Of a stretch of DNA of 64,000 nucleotides, positions 17,153-28,382 are shown piece after piece (the first letter of the stretch is position 1; each line of letters starts with the position of its first letter). Origin of the DNA: Actinostola sp. cb2023 (Eukaryota; Cnidaria; Anthozoa; Actiniaria; Actinostolidae); assembly GCA_033675265.1 (NCBI GenBank), contig JAUJYZ010000547.1, positions 206,501-270,500 on the forward strand, read 5' to 3'. Position numbers and translations under genes: made by a program. Below the pieces are notes generated by a model. That model saw only the letters and a list, made by a program, of their open reading frames with translations. It had not been told where the DNA came from and did not search any database.

Positions 17153-18245
17153 GTAAGTACCATCCCCGTCCCAGTCGGCGTATAAACCAATCAGAGCTCC
17201 TCGTTGTTAAAATACCAGGTAAGTACCATACCCCGTCCCAGTCGGCGTATAAACCAATCAGAGCTCCTCCCGTATCCCAGTCGTCGTATAAACCAATCAG
17301 AGCTCCTCGTTGTTAAAATACCAGGTAAGTACCAGTCGTCGTATAAACCAATCAGAGCTCCTCGTTGTTAAAATACCAGGTAAGTACCAGTCGTCGTATA
17401 AACCAATCAGAGCTCCTCGTTGTTAAAATACCAGGTAAGTACCATCCCCGTTCCAGTCGTCGTATAAACCAATCAGAGCTCCTCGTTGTTAAAATACCAG
17501 GTAAGTACCATACCCCGTCCCTGTCGTCGTATAAACCAATCAGAGCTCCTCGTTGTTAAAATACCAGGTAAGTACCATACCCCGTCCCAGTCGTCGTATA
17601 AACCAATCAGAGCTCCCCGTTGTTAAATGTACCATACCCCGTCAGTCGTCGTATAAACCAATCAGAGCTCCTCGTTGTTAAAATACCAGGTAAGTATACC
17701 ATACCCCGTCCCAGTCGTCGTAAACCCAGCTCCTCGTTGTACCAGGTAAGTCGTCCCAGTCGTAAACCAATCAGAGCTCCTCGTTGTTAAAATACCAGGT
17801 AAGTACCATACCCCGTCCAATCAGTCGTCGTATAAACCAATCAGAGCTCCTCGTTGTTAAAATACCAGGTAAGTACCATAGCTCCTCGTTGTTAAAATAC
17901 CAGGTAAGTACCAGTCGTCGTATAAACCAATCAGAGCTCCTCGTTGTTAAAATACCAGGTAAGTACCATACCCCGTCCCAGTCGTCGTATAAACCAATCA
18001 GAGCTCCTCGTTGTTAAAATACCAGGTAAGTATACCATACCCCGTCCCAGTCGTCGTCGTATCAAACCAATCAGAGCTACCCCGTCCCAGTCGTCGTATA
18101 AAATACCAGGTAAAAAGTACCACCATACCCCGTCCCAGTCGTCGTATAAACCAATCAGAGCTCCTCGTTGTTAAAATACCAGGTAAGTACCATACCCCGT
18201 CCCAATCGTCGTATAAACCAATCAGAGCTCCTCATTTATATATTG

Positions 18246-18745
18246 CAATAGAGTACCGAAGTGTGACGTCACGAAAACAATAATTTTCGCTTTATCAACT
18301 TTCGATCCCCGATTTCGAAAAAAAACATCAATAAAGAAGCTTACATGCCAAATTTGAGAGCAATCGGTTAAATAGCGGCTGAGATATGGCCAGTTGAATA
18401 CATAATTTCCCTCCACAAATCACTGTAATTTCGGCTTGGTTCCAAACGCTACGAACCAAGCCGAAATTACAGTGATTTGTGGGGGGGAAATTACATATTC
18501 AACTGGCCATATCTCAGCCGCTATTTAACCGATTGCTCTCAAATTTGGCATGTAAGCTTCTTTTTGATGTTATTTCGAAATCGGGGATCGCAAGTAGACT
18601 GATTCCACTCTTTGTCGATTCTGACTTTCGCTCACCTCCAGCCGGGTGACTGAAGAGCGAAAACAGCGACTTATGGAATCAGTCTAAGATCGAAAGTTGA
18701 TAAAGCGAAAATATTATTTTTATGACGTCATCACTTCGGTAATCT
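18246..18745. mobile_element. Large foldback element with nested insertion
   Basis: The arms of about 190 bp are highly complementary. The centre is CGGCTTGGTTCCAAACGCTA then CGAACCAAGCCG, and outer sequence includes GATATGGCCAGTTGAAT versus ATTCAACTGGCCATATC. The right arm is split by a 95-bp element at about 18594-18688. It directly follows the PA14-derived array. Confidence 0.9.
18594..18688. mobile_element. 95-bp MITE nested in the foldback arm
   Basis: AGACTGATTCCACTCTTTGT at the left pairs with a right end containing CTTATGGAATCAGTCT. The middle has GACTTTCGCTCACC and GAGCGAAAACAG. Comparison with the uninterrupted left arm (GGGGATCG / AAAGTTGAT) confirms it as an insertion. Confidence 0.8.
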
Positions 18746-18769
18746 ATACAAAGGAAATTACCATACCCC

Positions 18770-18975
18770 GTCCCAGTCCTAGACTGTGAACAGTCCCTCT
18801 TTTCACTCCAGACTCAGCCGAACGAGAGAAACAATCCCGGACGCGCGAGGACTGGGGAGAGTTTAGAGGACGAAGATCATCCCCATTCTCCTCGCGTCCA
18901 CGGGATTCTAAAAACTCGTCGGCTTTACTGAGTCTGGAGGGAAAAAGAGGGACTGTTCGCAGACTATCCCAGTCC
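18770..18975. mobile_element. 206-bp foldback element
   Basis: CTAGACTGTGAACAGTCCCT at the left pairs with GGGACTGTTCGCAGACTAT at the right; CACTCCAGACTCAG pairs with CTGAGTCTGGAGGG. Outer ends carry CCCAGTCC on both sides, which may be a target duplication matching the array's CCCAGTC. Confidence 0.8.
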
Positions 18976-19014
18976 CCGATGCCTTGAAACAATGTTTGGA
19001 TTAATTTACATATT

Positions 19015-19438
19015 ATTGTTTTCTTGTATATTTATGTTTTCTTGTATATTTATGTTTTCTTGTATATTTATGTTTTCTTGTATATTTATGTTTTCTTGTG
19101 TATTTATGTTTTCTTGTATTATGTATATTTATGTTTCTTGTATATTTATGTTTTCTTGTATATTTATGTTTTCTTGTATATTTATGTTTTCTTGTATATT
19201 TATGTTTTCTTGTATATTTATGTTTTCTTGTATATTTATGTTTTCTTGTATATTTATGTTTTCTTGTATATTTATGTTTTCTTGTATATTTATGTGTTTT
19301 CTTGTATATTTATGTTTTCTTGTATATTTATGTTTTCTTGTTATTTATGTTTTCTTGTATATTTATGTTTTATATATTTATTTTCTTGTATATTTATGTT
19401 TTCTTGTATATCTATGTTTTCTTGTATATTTATGTTTT
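19015..19438. repeat. 18-bp minisatellite, about 23 copies
   Basis: Copies of TATATTTATGTTTTCTTG, mostly exact, with a few 1-4 bp indels. Because the unit is 6 codons long, all three plus frames stay open (YIYVFL, CIFMFS, VYLCFL); these are not genes. Confidence 0.97.
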
Positions 19439-19464
19439 ACACGCGAACCCACAAGCCGTAGCTT

Positions 19465-20240
19465 TACAGTGTTTCCAATATCCAATAAATCATTTACAAC
19501 TGTAATTTACAAGTGTAGCTATTGTTCTTGGCAGCTAAAACAATAGCTACACTTGTAAATTACTGTTGTAAAAGTTTTATTGAACTGACCACTGGCTTAT
19601 TGAACTAACTAGGGGTAGGATAGCCTATTAACACTAATGTACATGGCCAAACCTGCTTGGTGCTTTGTGCTGGCTTATTGAACTAACTAGGGTAGGATAG
19701 CCTATTAACACTAATGTACATGGCCAAACCTGCTTGGTGCTTTGTGCTGGCTTATTGAACTAACTAGGGTAGGATAGCCTATTAACACTAATGTACATGG
19801 CCAAACCTGCTTGGTGCTTTGTGCTGGCTTATTGAACTAACTAGGGTAGGATAGCCTATTAACACTAATGTACATGGCCAAACCTGCTTTGTGCTGGCTT
19901 ATTGAACTAACTAGGGTAGGATAGCCTATATTAACACTAATGTACATGGCCAAACCTGCTTGGTGCTTTGTGCTGGCTTATTGAACTAACTAGGGTAGGA
20001 TAGCCTATTAACACTAATGTACATGGCCAAACCTGCTTACATGGCCAAACCTGCTTGGTGCTGGCTTATTGAACTAACTAGGGTAGGATAGTCTATTAAC
20101 ACTAATGTACATGGCCAAACCTGCTTGGTGCTTTGGTCAATTCAATAAAACATTTACAACTGTAATTTACAAGTGTAGCTATTGTTCTTGGCAGCTAAAA
20201 CAATAGCTACACTTGTAGGAGTTTTATTGAATTGACCCCT
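19465..20240. repeat. 77-bp tandem array flanked by two copies of a palindromic element
   Basis: Seven copies of a unit containing GGCTTATTGAACTAACTAGG and GTACATGGCCAAACCTGC lie at about 19587-20140. On each side (about 19470-19585 and 20140-20232) stands a palindrome with arms TTACAAGTGTAGCTATTG and CAATAGCTACACTTGTA and loop TTCTTGGCAGCTAAAA. Both palindromes sit in the same orientation, with TTATTGAA(C/T)TGACC at their ends. Confidence 0.88.
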
Positions 20241-20690
20241 GGGCACTACTAATTAGTTGTCAGTGTATATTAGATGCAAATAAACACAAGAGCTAGTATT
20301 GCTGGTTTGCAATCAATCCCTGGAGATTTAAAGTACAAAGGCGCAGCGGCCATGTTGGTGGTATAAACAAGGGGAGCTGTACACGCCCAGATCCGTTTAG
20401 TTTGTATACTATTTCAGCCATTAATATGTTTGCTTTGCATTGTATTGCTGGTTTGCACGTGTCCCTGGAGTTTTAACGTGATCACAAAGGCGCAGTGGCC
20501 ATATTGACAGGTTTCCCTCTGATTACGTCAGACACGAATACATATTATTATATCGGGAACCAACATGGCCGCCATGACGTCACGTGAATGAACCAGCAAT
20601 ATAATAGTGCGTATTAGTGGAGTTAATAATGCCCAGGTTTATTGGAATAACCACTCTCACCATTTATCGTGTATCAATAAAAGTTATCGT
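20241..20690. other. Unassigned spacer
   Basis: A loosely duplicated segment: AAGGCGCAG(C/T)GGCCAT and CAGGTTTCCCTCTGATTACG recur, the second again near 21190 as CAGGTTTCCCTCTGATGACG. ACACGAATACATATTATTAT is shared by 20540 and 21215. No coding signal. Confidence 0.4.
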
Positions 20691-20695
20691 TATTA

Positions 20696-20965
20696 AGGCA
20701 TCATGGACTACCACAGGGAGCCCAAGCATAAATTCAGTAAAAAAATAAAATTCGAAATAAAGTAATTTTTCCCGCTATACACCTTTGTTGTCTGTTAACT
20801 TAACCTGCCTGGTGATTTTTTTTCAGAAGAGAAAAAAAAAATTTCTGAAAAAAAATCACTAAGCAGGTTAAGTTAACAGACAACAAAGGTGTATAGCGGG
20901 AAAATTACTTTATTTCGAATTTTATTTTTTTACTGAATTTATGCTTGGGCTCCCTGTGGGACTAC
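20696..20965. mobile_element. Palindromic MITE, arms about 125 bp
   Basis: The outer left GGGAGCCCAAGCATAAATTC pairs with GAATTTATGCTTGGGCTCCC at the right, and CACCTTTGTTGTCTGTTAAC pairs with GTTAACAGACAACAAAGGTG. The central hairpin is TTTTTTTCAGAAGAGAAAAA. Confidence 0.9.
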
Positions 20966-21228
20966 CTCTTGTATTGTTGAACTTGACTTGCATTTCTTTG
21001 GTCTAAACAGAGCAACGGACAGCATCGTTCAGCAAAGCAAGTAACAACGCCGTTCCAGCTGTACACGCCCAGATCCGTTCATTTGTATCCGTCAGCCAAT
21101 TAATATGTGCTAAATATTGTGTCGCCCAGGTCACGTGTCAGTCCTTTAGTTATCACGTGATCACAAATGAGTGTGTGCTATATATGGCAGGTTTCCCTCT
21201 GATGACGTCAGACACGAATACATATTAT

Positions 21229-22650
21229 TATGTCAAGTCAATGTAATCCAACACAACTGACTCTAATAGAGAAACAATGACTTATCCAAACTGTTACACG
21301 TTTATATCAAGTCAATGTAATCCAACACAACCCTAATAGAGAAACAATGACTTATCCAAACTGTTACACGTTTATATCAAGTCAATGTAATCCAACACGA
21401 CCTAATAGAGAAACAATGACTTATCCAAACTGTTACACGCTTATATCAAGTCAATGTAATCCAACACAACCCTAATAGAGAAACAATGACTTATCCAAAC
21501 TGTTACACGTTTATATCAAGTCAATGTAATCCAACACAACCCTAATAGAGAAACAATCACTTATCCAACTGTTACACGCTTATATCAAGTCAATGTAATC
21601 CAACACAACCCTAATAGAGAAACAATCACTTATCCAAACTGTTACACGCTTATATCAAGTCAATGTAATCCAACACAACCCTAATAGAGAAACAATCACT
21701 TATCCAAACTGTTACACGCTTATATCAAGTCAATGTAATCCAACACAACCCTAATAGAGAAACAATGACTTATCCAAACTGTTACACGTTTATATCAAGT
21801 CAATGTAATCCAACACAACCCTAATAGAGAAACAATGACTTATCCAAACTGTTACACGCTTATATCAAGTCAATGTAATCCAACACAACCCTAATAGAGA
21901 AACAATCACTTATCCAAACTGTTACACGCTTATATCAAGTCAATGTAATCCAACACAACCCTAATAGAGAAACAATGACTTATCCAAACTGTTACACGCT
22001 TATATCAAGTCAATGTAATCCAACACGACCCTAATAGAGAAACAATGACTTATCCAAACTGTTACACGCTTATATCAAGTCAATGTAATCCAACACAACC
22101 CTAATAGAGAAACAATGACTTATCCAAACTGTTACACGTTTATATCAAGTCAATGTAATCCAACACAACCCTAATAGAGAAACAATGACTTATCCAAACT
22201 GTTACACGCTTATATCAAGTCAATGTAATCCAACACAACCCTAATAGAGAAACAATGACTTATCCAAACTGTTACACGTTTATATCAAGTCAATGTAATC
22301 CAACACAACCCTAATAGAGAAACAATGACTTATCCAAACTGTTACACGCTTATATCAAGTCAATGTAATCCAACACAACCCTAATAGAGAAACAATCACT
22401 TATCCAAACTGTTACACGTTTATATCAAGTCAATGTAATCCAACACAACCCTAATAGAGAAACAATGACTTATCCAAACTGTTACACGTTTATATCAAGT
22501 CAATGTAATCCAACACAACCCTAATAGAGAAACAATCACTTATCCAAACTGTTACACGTTTATATCAAGTCAATGTAATCCAACACAACCCTAATAGAGA
22601 AACAATGACTTATCCAAACTGTTACACGCTTATATCAAGTCAATGTATCC
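21229..22650. repeat. 70-bp minisatellite, about 20 copies
   Basis: Unit TATATCAAGTCAATGTAATC, CAACACAACCCTAATAGAGA, AACAATGACTTATCCAAACT, GTTACACGCT. Copies are nearly identical; CACGTT/CACGCT and ATGACT/ATCACT variants are interspersed rather than clustered, suggesting ongoing exchange. It decays at about 22640-22740. Confidence 0.98.
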
Positions 22651-25600
22651 AACAACCCAAGAGGATCCAAACTGTTACGCTTATATTATGGATCATATCC
22701 AACACGCTTAGACGCTCAATGATCATATCCAACAAGACGCTCAATGAGCGTACACTCGGGCATTATGACAATGACATTTGCGTGACAAAGGAGATTGGAA
22801 CGATGAGTTAGCACTTCTATTAACATAACGATGACCCATCACTTCTAGTTTTCGAACCTAGAGCGAACAATAGTTTAATATACACTCGGAAACTATTTGA
22901 CCCGTTTGAGCGAATCATACTTTCGGAATTACTTCATTAGGCGTTCGAATATCATCGCCCCCGTCTTCAGCCAACCGAAACCCTTGCTTTTGATGAGTTC
23001 GTGTACCAGCCCTTTCGAAAACGCTCAACAAATAATTTTTACCGGCCCCCCAAATTTTAAATACCCTAGTAGCATCGCCTAAATGGGTACAGCAATCAGT
23101 AATTCAGCGAATCGTCTGATCAAGTAAACATATTTAAAATACTCTTTCATAGTTACATGAGCTCTCTGCATGATCTGTTTAATTTAATTAAGCTTTAGTG
23201 CGCAATTCTAAATTTAAATAAATGAATGAACGAAATGAATATAAACTAGACGCTCCGTCTAGCGTGAAGTCGGGCTTCTAACTGAAATGTAGCCTATTTG
23301 AACTAAATATAGATATCTTAGTGCGATCGTTGCGTGACTCGGTAGAAGATCCTTTCCTTGCAATTCGCAAACTCAGCGAATCATGAATGACAATGACATA
23401 GTTTATTTGGTACCATAAATATATCCATACAAATACAAATAGCGTATACATAAACTAGACATCGCAGAGTGATTAAACAGTGTTTGGATGAAGTGTAAAT
23501 ATGGGTTTAGGTACCTCGGCTCGGTGTCCGGTGAAAACCTCACAACTGTTCTCTTCACTGCATGCGTGTATCATCAACTCGCTTCGATTCGTTCTAAGTT
23601 CTGAAGATCTCTAAACCCTTTGCAGTACTAGTAATGGATTGATGAATCCATATCTCTATGAATTATTGTGGTTATTTTGAAAACAATACGACATACCAGC
23701 TGTAACCTTCCTCCCGAACTGCTAACAAGGTTTGTGAAGAAACCATGTTGTTTACGGAGCCTTTGGTGATTATGGATGACTCGGTAGAACATGCTTTCTT
23801 TGTAAAATCGATTTCACAAACTCAGCGAATCATAGAAATGACAATGACAATAGTTTATTTGGTGCCATAAATATATCTATACCAAATACAAATATAAGCT
23901 TAAATAAACTAGACATCGCAGCGAGACTCGGCGAACAATCATGCACAATATTTCCCGCCGATTCTAGGCATTCAAATCAGTGATTTACTTATACAATAAT
24001 TTCAAAATTCAACAAAATAAAGATCTATCAGTGTTATAAGCTTACCACAACACACAATTACAGCGGTACAAAGTATAGAAGACATTTGACTTCGTTTAGA
24101 AGCGTGACGACAGTCAGGCAGCAAACAAAGCGAGATTAGCTATCAAAACAAAATCTCCCTCGCTCTCTAGCTTCAGAGACATAATAATATAACATCCAGA
24201 CGATTCAGACTATGATCTGGCGAAGCCGGCTCGCATGGCAAAACTCGAGGTCACATACTTCACATTGTGTGTACCGATATGATCAAATACTTCGCATTCC
24301 GTGGCCTAACAAAAAAAAATTATAATAAAAAGAAAGCCCATTTTATAACTCGGGCTTCCTTCGGAAGGGCCCGAGTAATTATATATAATAACAAGACGCT
24401 CAATGAGCGTACACTCGGGTTTATGACAAGGACAATGTCAGTTGCGTGAGGAGAGACCTAGGCCTGACAATGACTGACAGTTGCGTGACGAGGGAGACTA
24501 TGTATACATGTGTCGGTGAGCATAGATAAAAATCTCCGAATCGTACTTCCGTAGCACGTACTTGGAACGTCCAGTTGAGGTTCATATTCATGGTCAGACG
24601 GTTCTGATAACGTCTTTGGTTTCTTCGTTATCGCAGAGGAAAGTCGAACTTCGTATCTTTTAAACATCCAGTTGATTCAGACTACGGTATGATGTGACAA
24701 AGCTCGACCAATCTGCTGTCTCTGCCTATACATTGAAAAGATCTTGTTCGATTTATCTCGAAATCAGAAAGGAATTATCGATTAAAAATCAAAAGCTACT
24801 TCTGTTAGATTTAAGATGTGACCTCAAGTGACCTCAAATACGTTTAAAGACGTACCACAGCGTACCTTGAAGAGTCGGAGATCTTTATCTATGCTCACCG
24901 ACACAAATAGTCTCCCTCGTCACTGAGCGTCTTCTTCTGTAATAGATCCCTAAAATCTAAGGACGTTTTGATTTCGATTGTATTTTTGCCGTTCACTGAC
25001 CTGTTTTGAGCGTAAAAATTCTGCTTTAAATAGCGCTGCGTGGCGGTTATAAAATTAGGTCGCGTAATAGATGTATGACTCAGACGTCAAGGATCATGCA
25101 ACTGTAATCGTACTGAAAAGAACACGGAGAAACCTATATTTTATCATGTTTATCCGCGTGAAAAACACTGGCCTATTTCTCCGATGATATATTCGTGTAG
25201 CTACAGTAGGTTCCTCTGTTGTACTGTATGTATCTCCTGTGTCTATTATGTACTTCTGGTATGGTGTAACTTTAGCGTATCAGTATCGCGAAGAAAAAGA
25301 GAGAATTTAAACTAGCGAGTAACTAGTATGGGCTTTAATCTTTAATCACAGCGTGTGTGACATATGTGTGAGGAGCGTTTCTTTCCTTCAAGTTGGAAAC
25401 ATAAAAGTGTTATACGTTCGACTCGGAGTTAACCCCGAATTTCGTACATTGAACTTGCTTAGTCCGTGGCGTTGATGACGGCCTATTTGCTTTGATGAAG
25501 TTTTGAAGTACGATTTTTACGATTCCTTTTCCTTCTGAATGTTTCAAACGTGGAATAAAATAAACTTCATTCATTATACTTCTCAGAAATGTGTTTCATT

Positions 25601-27410
25601 TTACTAGTCAGATACCTTTTAAACGGGTTTTTGAAACCACGGCGTGACGGCTCTCAGAAACTGAATGTGTTTCATTTTATTGTCAGACTGAATTTGTCAA
25701 ACGTGGAATAAAATAAACTTTAGTCGGAAACGATTTGACCCGTTTGAGCATAGAATTACTTCATTAGGCGTTTGGATATCATCGCCCCCGTTTTCAGCCA
25801 ATCGAAACCCTGAAACAGACATTCCTGACCGATACGATCACATACTTCGCATTCTGTGTACTACCAAAATATATATATATATACAAGAAAGTCCATTTTA
25901 TAACTCGGGCTTCCTTCGGAAGGGCCCAAGTAACAAGACGCTCAATGAGCGTACACTCTGGCATTATGACAAGGACAATGTCAGTTGCGTGACGAGGGAC
26001 CTGACAATGACTGACAGTTGCGTGACGAGGGAGACTCATAGATAAAGATATCCGATTCGTACGTTCCTAGCACGTACTTGGAACGTCCAGTTGAGTTCGA
26101 TATACACTCGGAAACTATTTGACACGTTTGAGGGAATCATACTTTCGGATTTAGTTCGATAGGCGTTCGGAAACTATTCGACCCGTTTGTGGCGAACATG
26201 AATATGCAACCTCAAGTGACCTCAAGTACGTTTAAAGACGTACCACATACGTACCTCGAAGAGTCGGAGATCTTTATCGATGCTCATCGACACAGATAGT
26301 CTCTCTCGTCACGCAACTGTCATTGTCATATTAAATACCCGACTATACGCTCATTGAGCGTCTTCTTCTGTAACAGATCCCTAAAATCTAATGACGTTTT
26401 GATTTCGATTGTATTTTTGCCGTTCACTGACCTGTTTTGAGCGTGGAAATTCTGCTTTAAATAGCGCTGCGCGGCGGTTCTAAAATTAGGTCGCATCATA
26501 GATGTATGACTCAGATAAGGATCATGCATCGTACTGAAAAGAACACGGAGAAGCCTACATTTCATCATGCAAACTGCTTATTTTCAAAAAACAATTGTCA
26601 GTAAAAAATATAACTAACAAAATCGGACTGAAGGATATGAAAAATTTGGTTTGTTTGTCTAATTAATGCGCTTCTCTATTGTGCAAGTATATAAATAGGC
26701 TATTAAAACTACTTTGGCATGATCCCAAATTTCGTACATTGACCTTGCTCGCCTTTGCTTTGATGAAGTTTTGAAGTACGATTTCTACGATTTCTTTTCC
26801 TTCTGAATTTTTCAAACGTCGAATAAAATAAACATCCATCATTATATATCTGAGAAATGTGTTTCGTTTTACTGTCGGATACTTTTTAAACGGTTTTTCA
26901 CGGCGCGTGACGACAGTCAGGCAGCAAGCAAAGCGAGATTAGCTATCAAAACAAAATCTACTGGAAAATCAAACCCTCGCTCTCTAGCTTCAAAGACATA
27001 ATACTTTAATGGAATCCCGAAACGTCGAGTTTGGAATCGAGTTCGAGTTCGAGTTACGGTTCGAGTTACGGTTCGAGTTACGGTTCGAGTTATGGTCCGT
27101 ATTCGTTCTTCGACATAACGTATATATCGTGAATTCGTTGAAATTTACTTTGTTAAAATCTCTAACTCAATTCCAAACTCGATCATTCATGACTCCCATA
27201 ATATAACATCCAGACTATGATCTGGCGAAGCTCGCATGGCAAAATTCGAGAAGGTCACATACTTCACATTGTGTGTACCGATATGATCAAATACTTCGCA
27301 TTCTTTTCATTCCGTGGCCTAACAAAAAAAATATAATAATAATAATAAAAAGAAAGTCCATTTTATAACTCGGGCTTCCTTCGGAAGGGCTCGAGTAATT
27401 ATGTACTGTA
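22651..27410. repeat. Gene-poor mosaic of internally duplicated repeat modules
   Basis: No gene is recognised. Long direct duplications are visible: about 24920-25170 with 26355-26580 (shared GACGTTTTGATTTCGATTGT), 24100-24250 with 26900-27245 (shared CAGCAAACAAAGCGAGATTA with one change), 25480-25640 with 26755-26890, 23330-23460 with 23775-23915, and 22865-22990 with 25720-25810. Module ends carry a hairpin, CTCGGGCTTCC-TTCG-GAAGGGCCCGAG, at about 24342, 25900 and 27368. A recurring GACGCTCAATGAGCGT(A) palindrome also occurs. It is probably one or two non-autonomous elements duplicated in tandem. Confidence 0.6.
27035..27095. repeat. 12-bp GAGTTACGGTTC minirepeat
   Basis: A few copies of TCGAGTTACGGT within one of the duplicated modules; small and local. 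Confidence 0.7.
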
Positions 27411-27773
27411 TAAGACTACAGGGAAATACTGAAGATCTGAAAGATTTTTATTTTGAACTATTCTCCTTCTTTATACATAATCTCTACATTTCTATTTAAT
27501 CTATTTATCTTTTTACTCTATACTATTTTCGGAAGAAGCAAAAAGGGGTGCAAAAATCCCTGTACAATAACAAAAATCGTATTTTTTTATATCAGCTTTT
27601 CCGTTGCTCTATAAAAGACTAAAACCAATCTTTGTATTGGACCTTTAGCATGTATGTGGCGAACTGGATTGACCAATGAAATGGGAGCTATGTGTCACAT
27701 GGGTTGGACCCTAAATAGACACACATAAAAAATATCTCAGGTTAACTTTGTTTTAAATCAATGAACTACATCT
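27411..27773. other. Spacer, nothing recognised
   Basis: AT-rich sequence between the repeat mosaic and the 41-bp array. It contains no coding frame of note. Confidence 0.4.
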
Positions 27774-28137
27774 ACAGGTTTCCATAGTAACACCGTCATG
27801 TACGAACTTCTTCTATAGGTTTCCATAGTAACACCGTCATGTACGAACTTCATCTACAGGTTTCCATAGTAACACCGTCATAAACGAACTTCATCTACAG
27901 GTTTCCATAGTAACACCGTCATGTACGAACTTCTTCTACAGGCTTCCATAGTAACACCGTCATGAACGAACTTAATCTACAGGTTTCCATAGTAACACCG
28001 TCATGTACGAACTTAATCTACAGGTTTCCATAGTAACACCGTCATGTACGAACTTAATCTACAGGTTTCCATAGTAACGCCGTCATGTACGAACTACATA
28101 TACAGGTTTCCATAGTAACGCCGTCATGTACGAACTC
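27774..28137. repeat. 41-bp tandem repeat downstream of ARID1, about 9 copies
   Basis: Unit ACAGGTTTCCATAGTAACAC then CGTCATGTACGAACTTCATC, with small variants. It lies about 250 bp beyond the ARID1 stop codon, in the gene's 3' flank or UTR. TTTCCATAGTAACACC resembles an X-box/RFX-type half-palindrome (GTTNCCATGGNAAC), but that is only a resemblance. Confidence 0.9.
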
Positions 28138-28382
28138 AAACAACACATTTCACTGGTCTTGAAAGCCACCACAGCATGGCACACGATAGACGGCTTTGCC
28201 GCAAGTTTTTCACATCACTAAGTAGTAAAAAAAAACTAATTCTTAATCCATTTTAGGCTGCATTTTTGTGCTTTTCATATTTTCTGAATAATTTGTGAAC
28301 TTTTGGAGAGTTTTGTACAAAAATTCCTGAAAATGCATGCGAGCACCTTGGCATCTGTCTTAGCAACCAAGCCTCTGGTGTA

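Noticed and set aside
27774..28137. Array of RFX/X-box regulatory sites
   Set aside because: TTTCCATAGTAAC only partly matches the X-box consensus; tandem duplication alone explains the recurrence.
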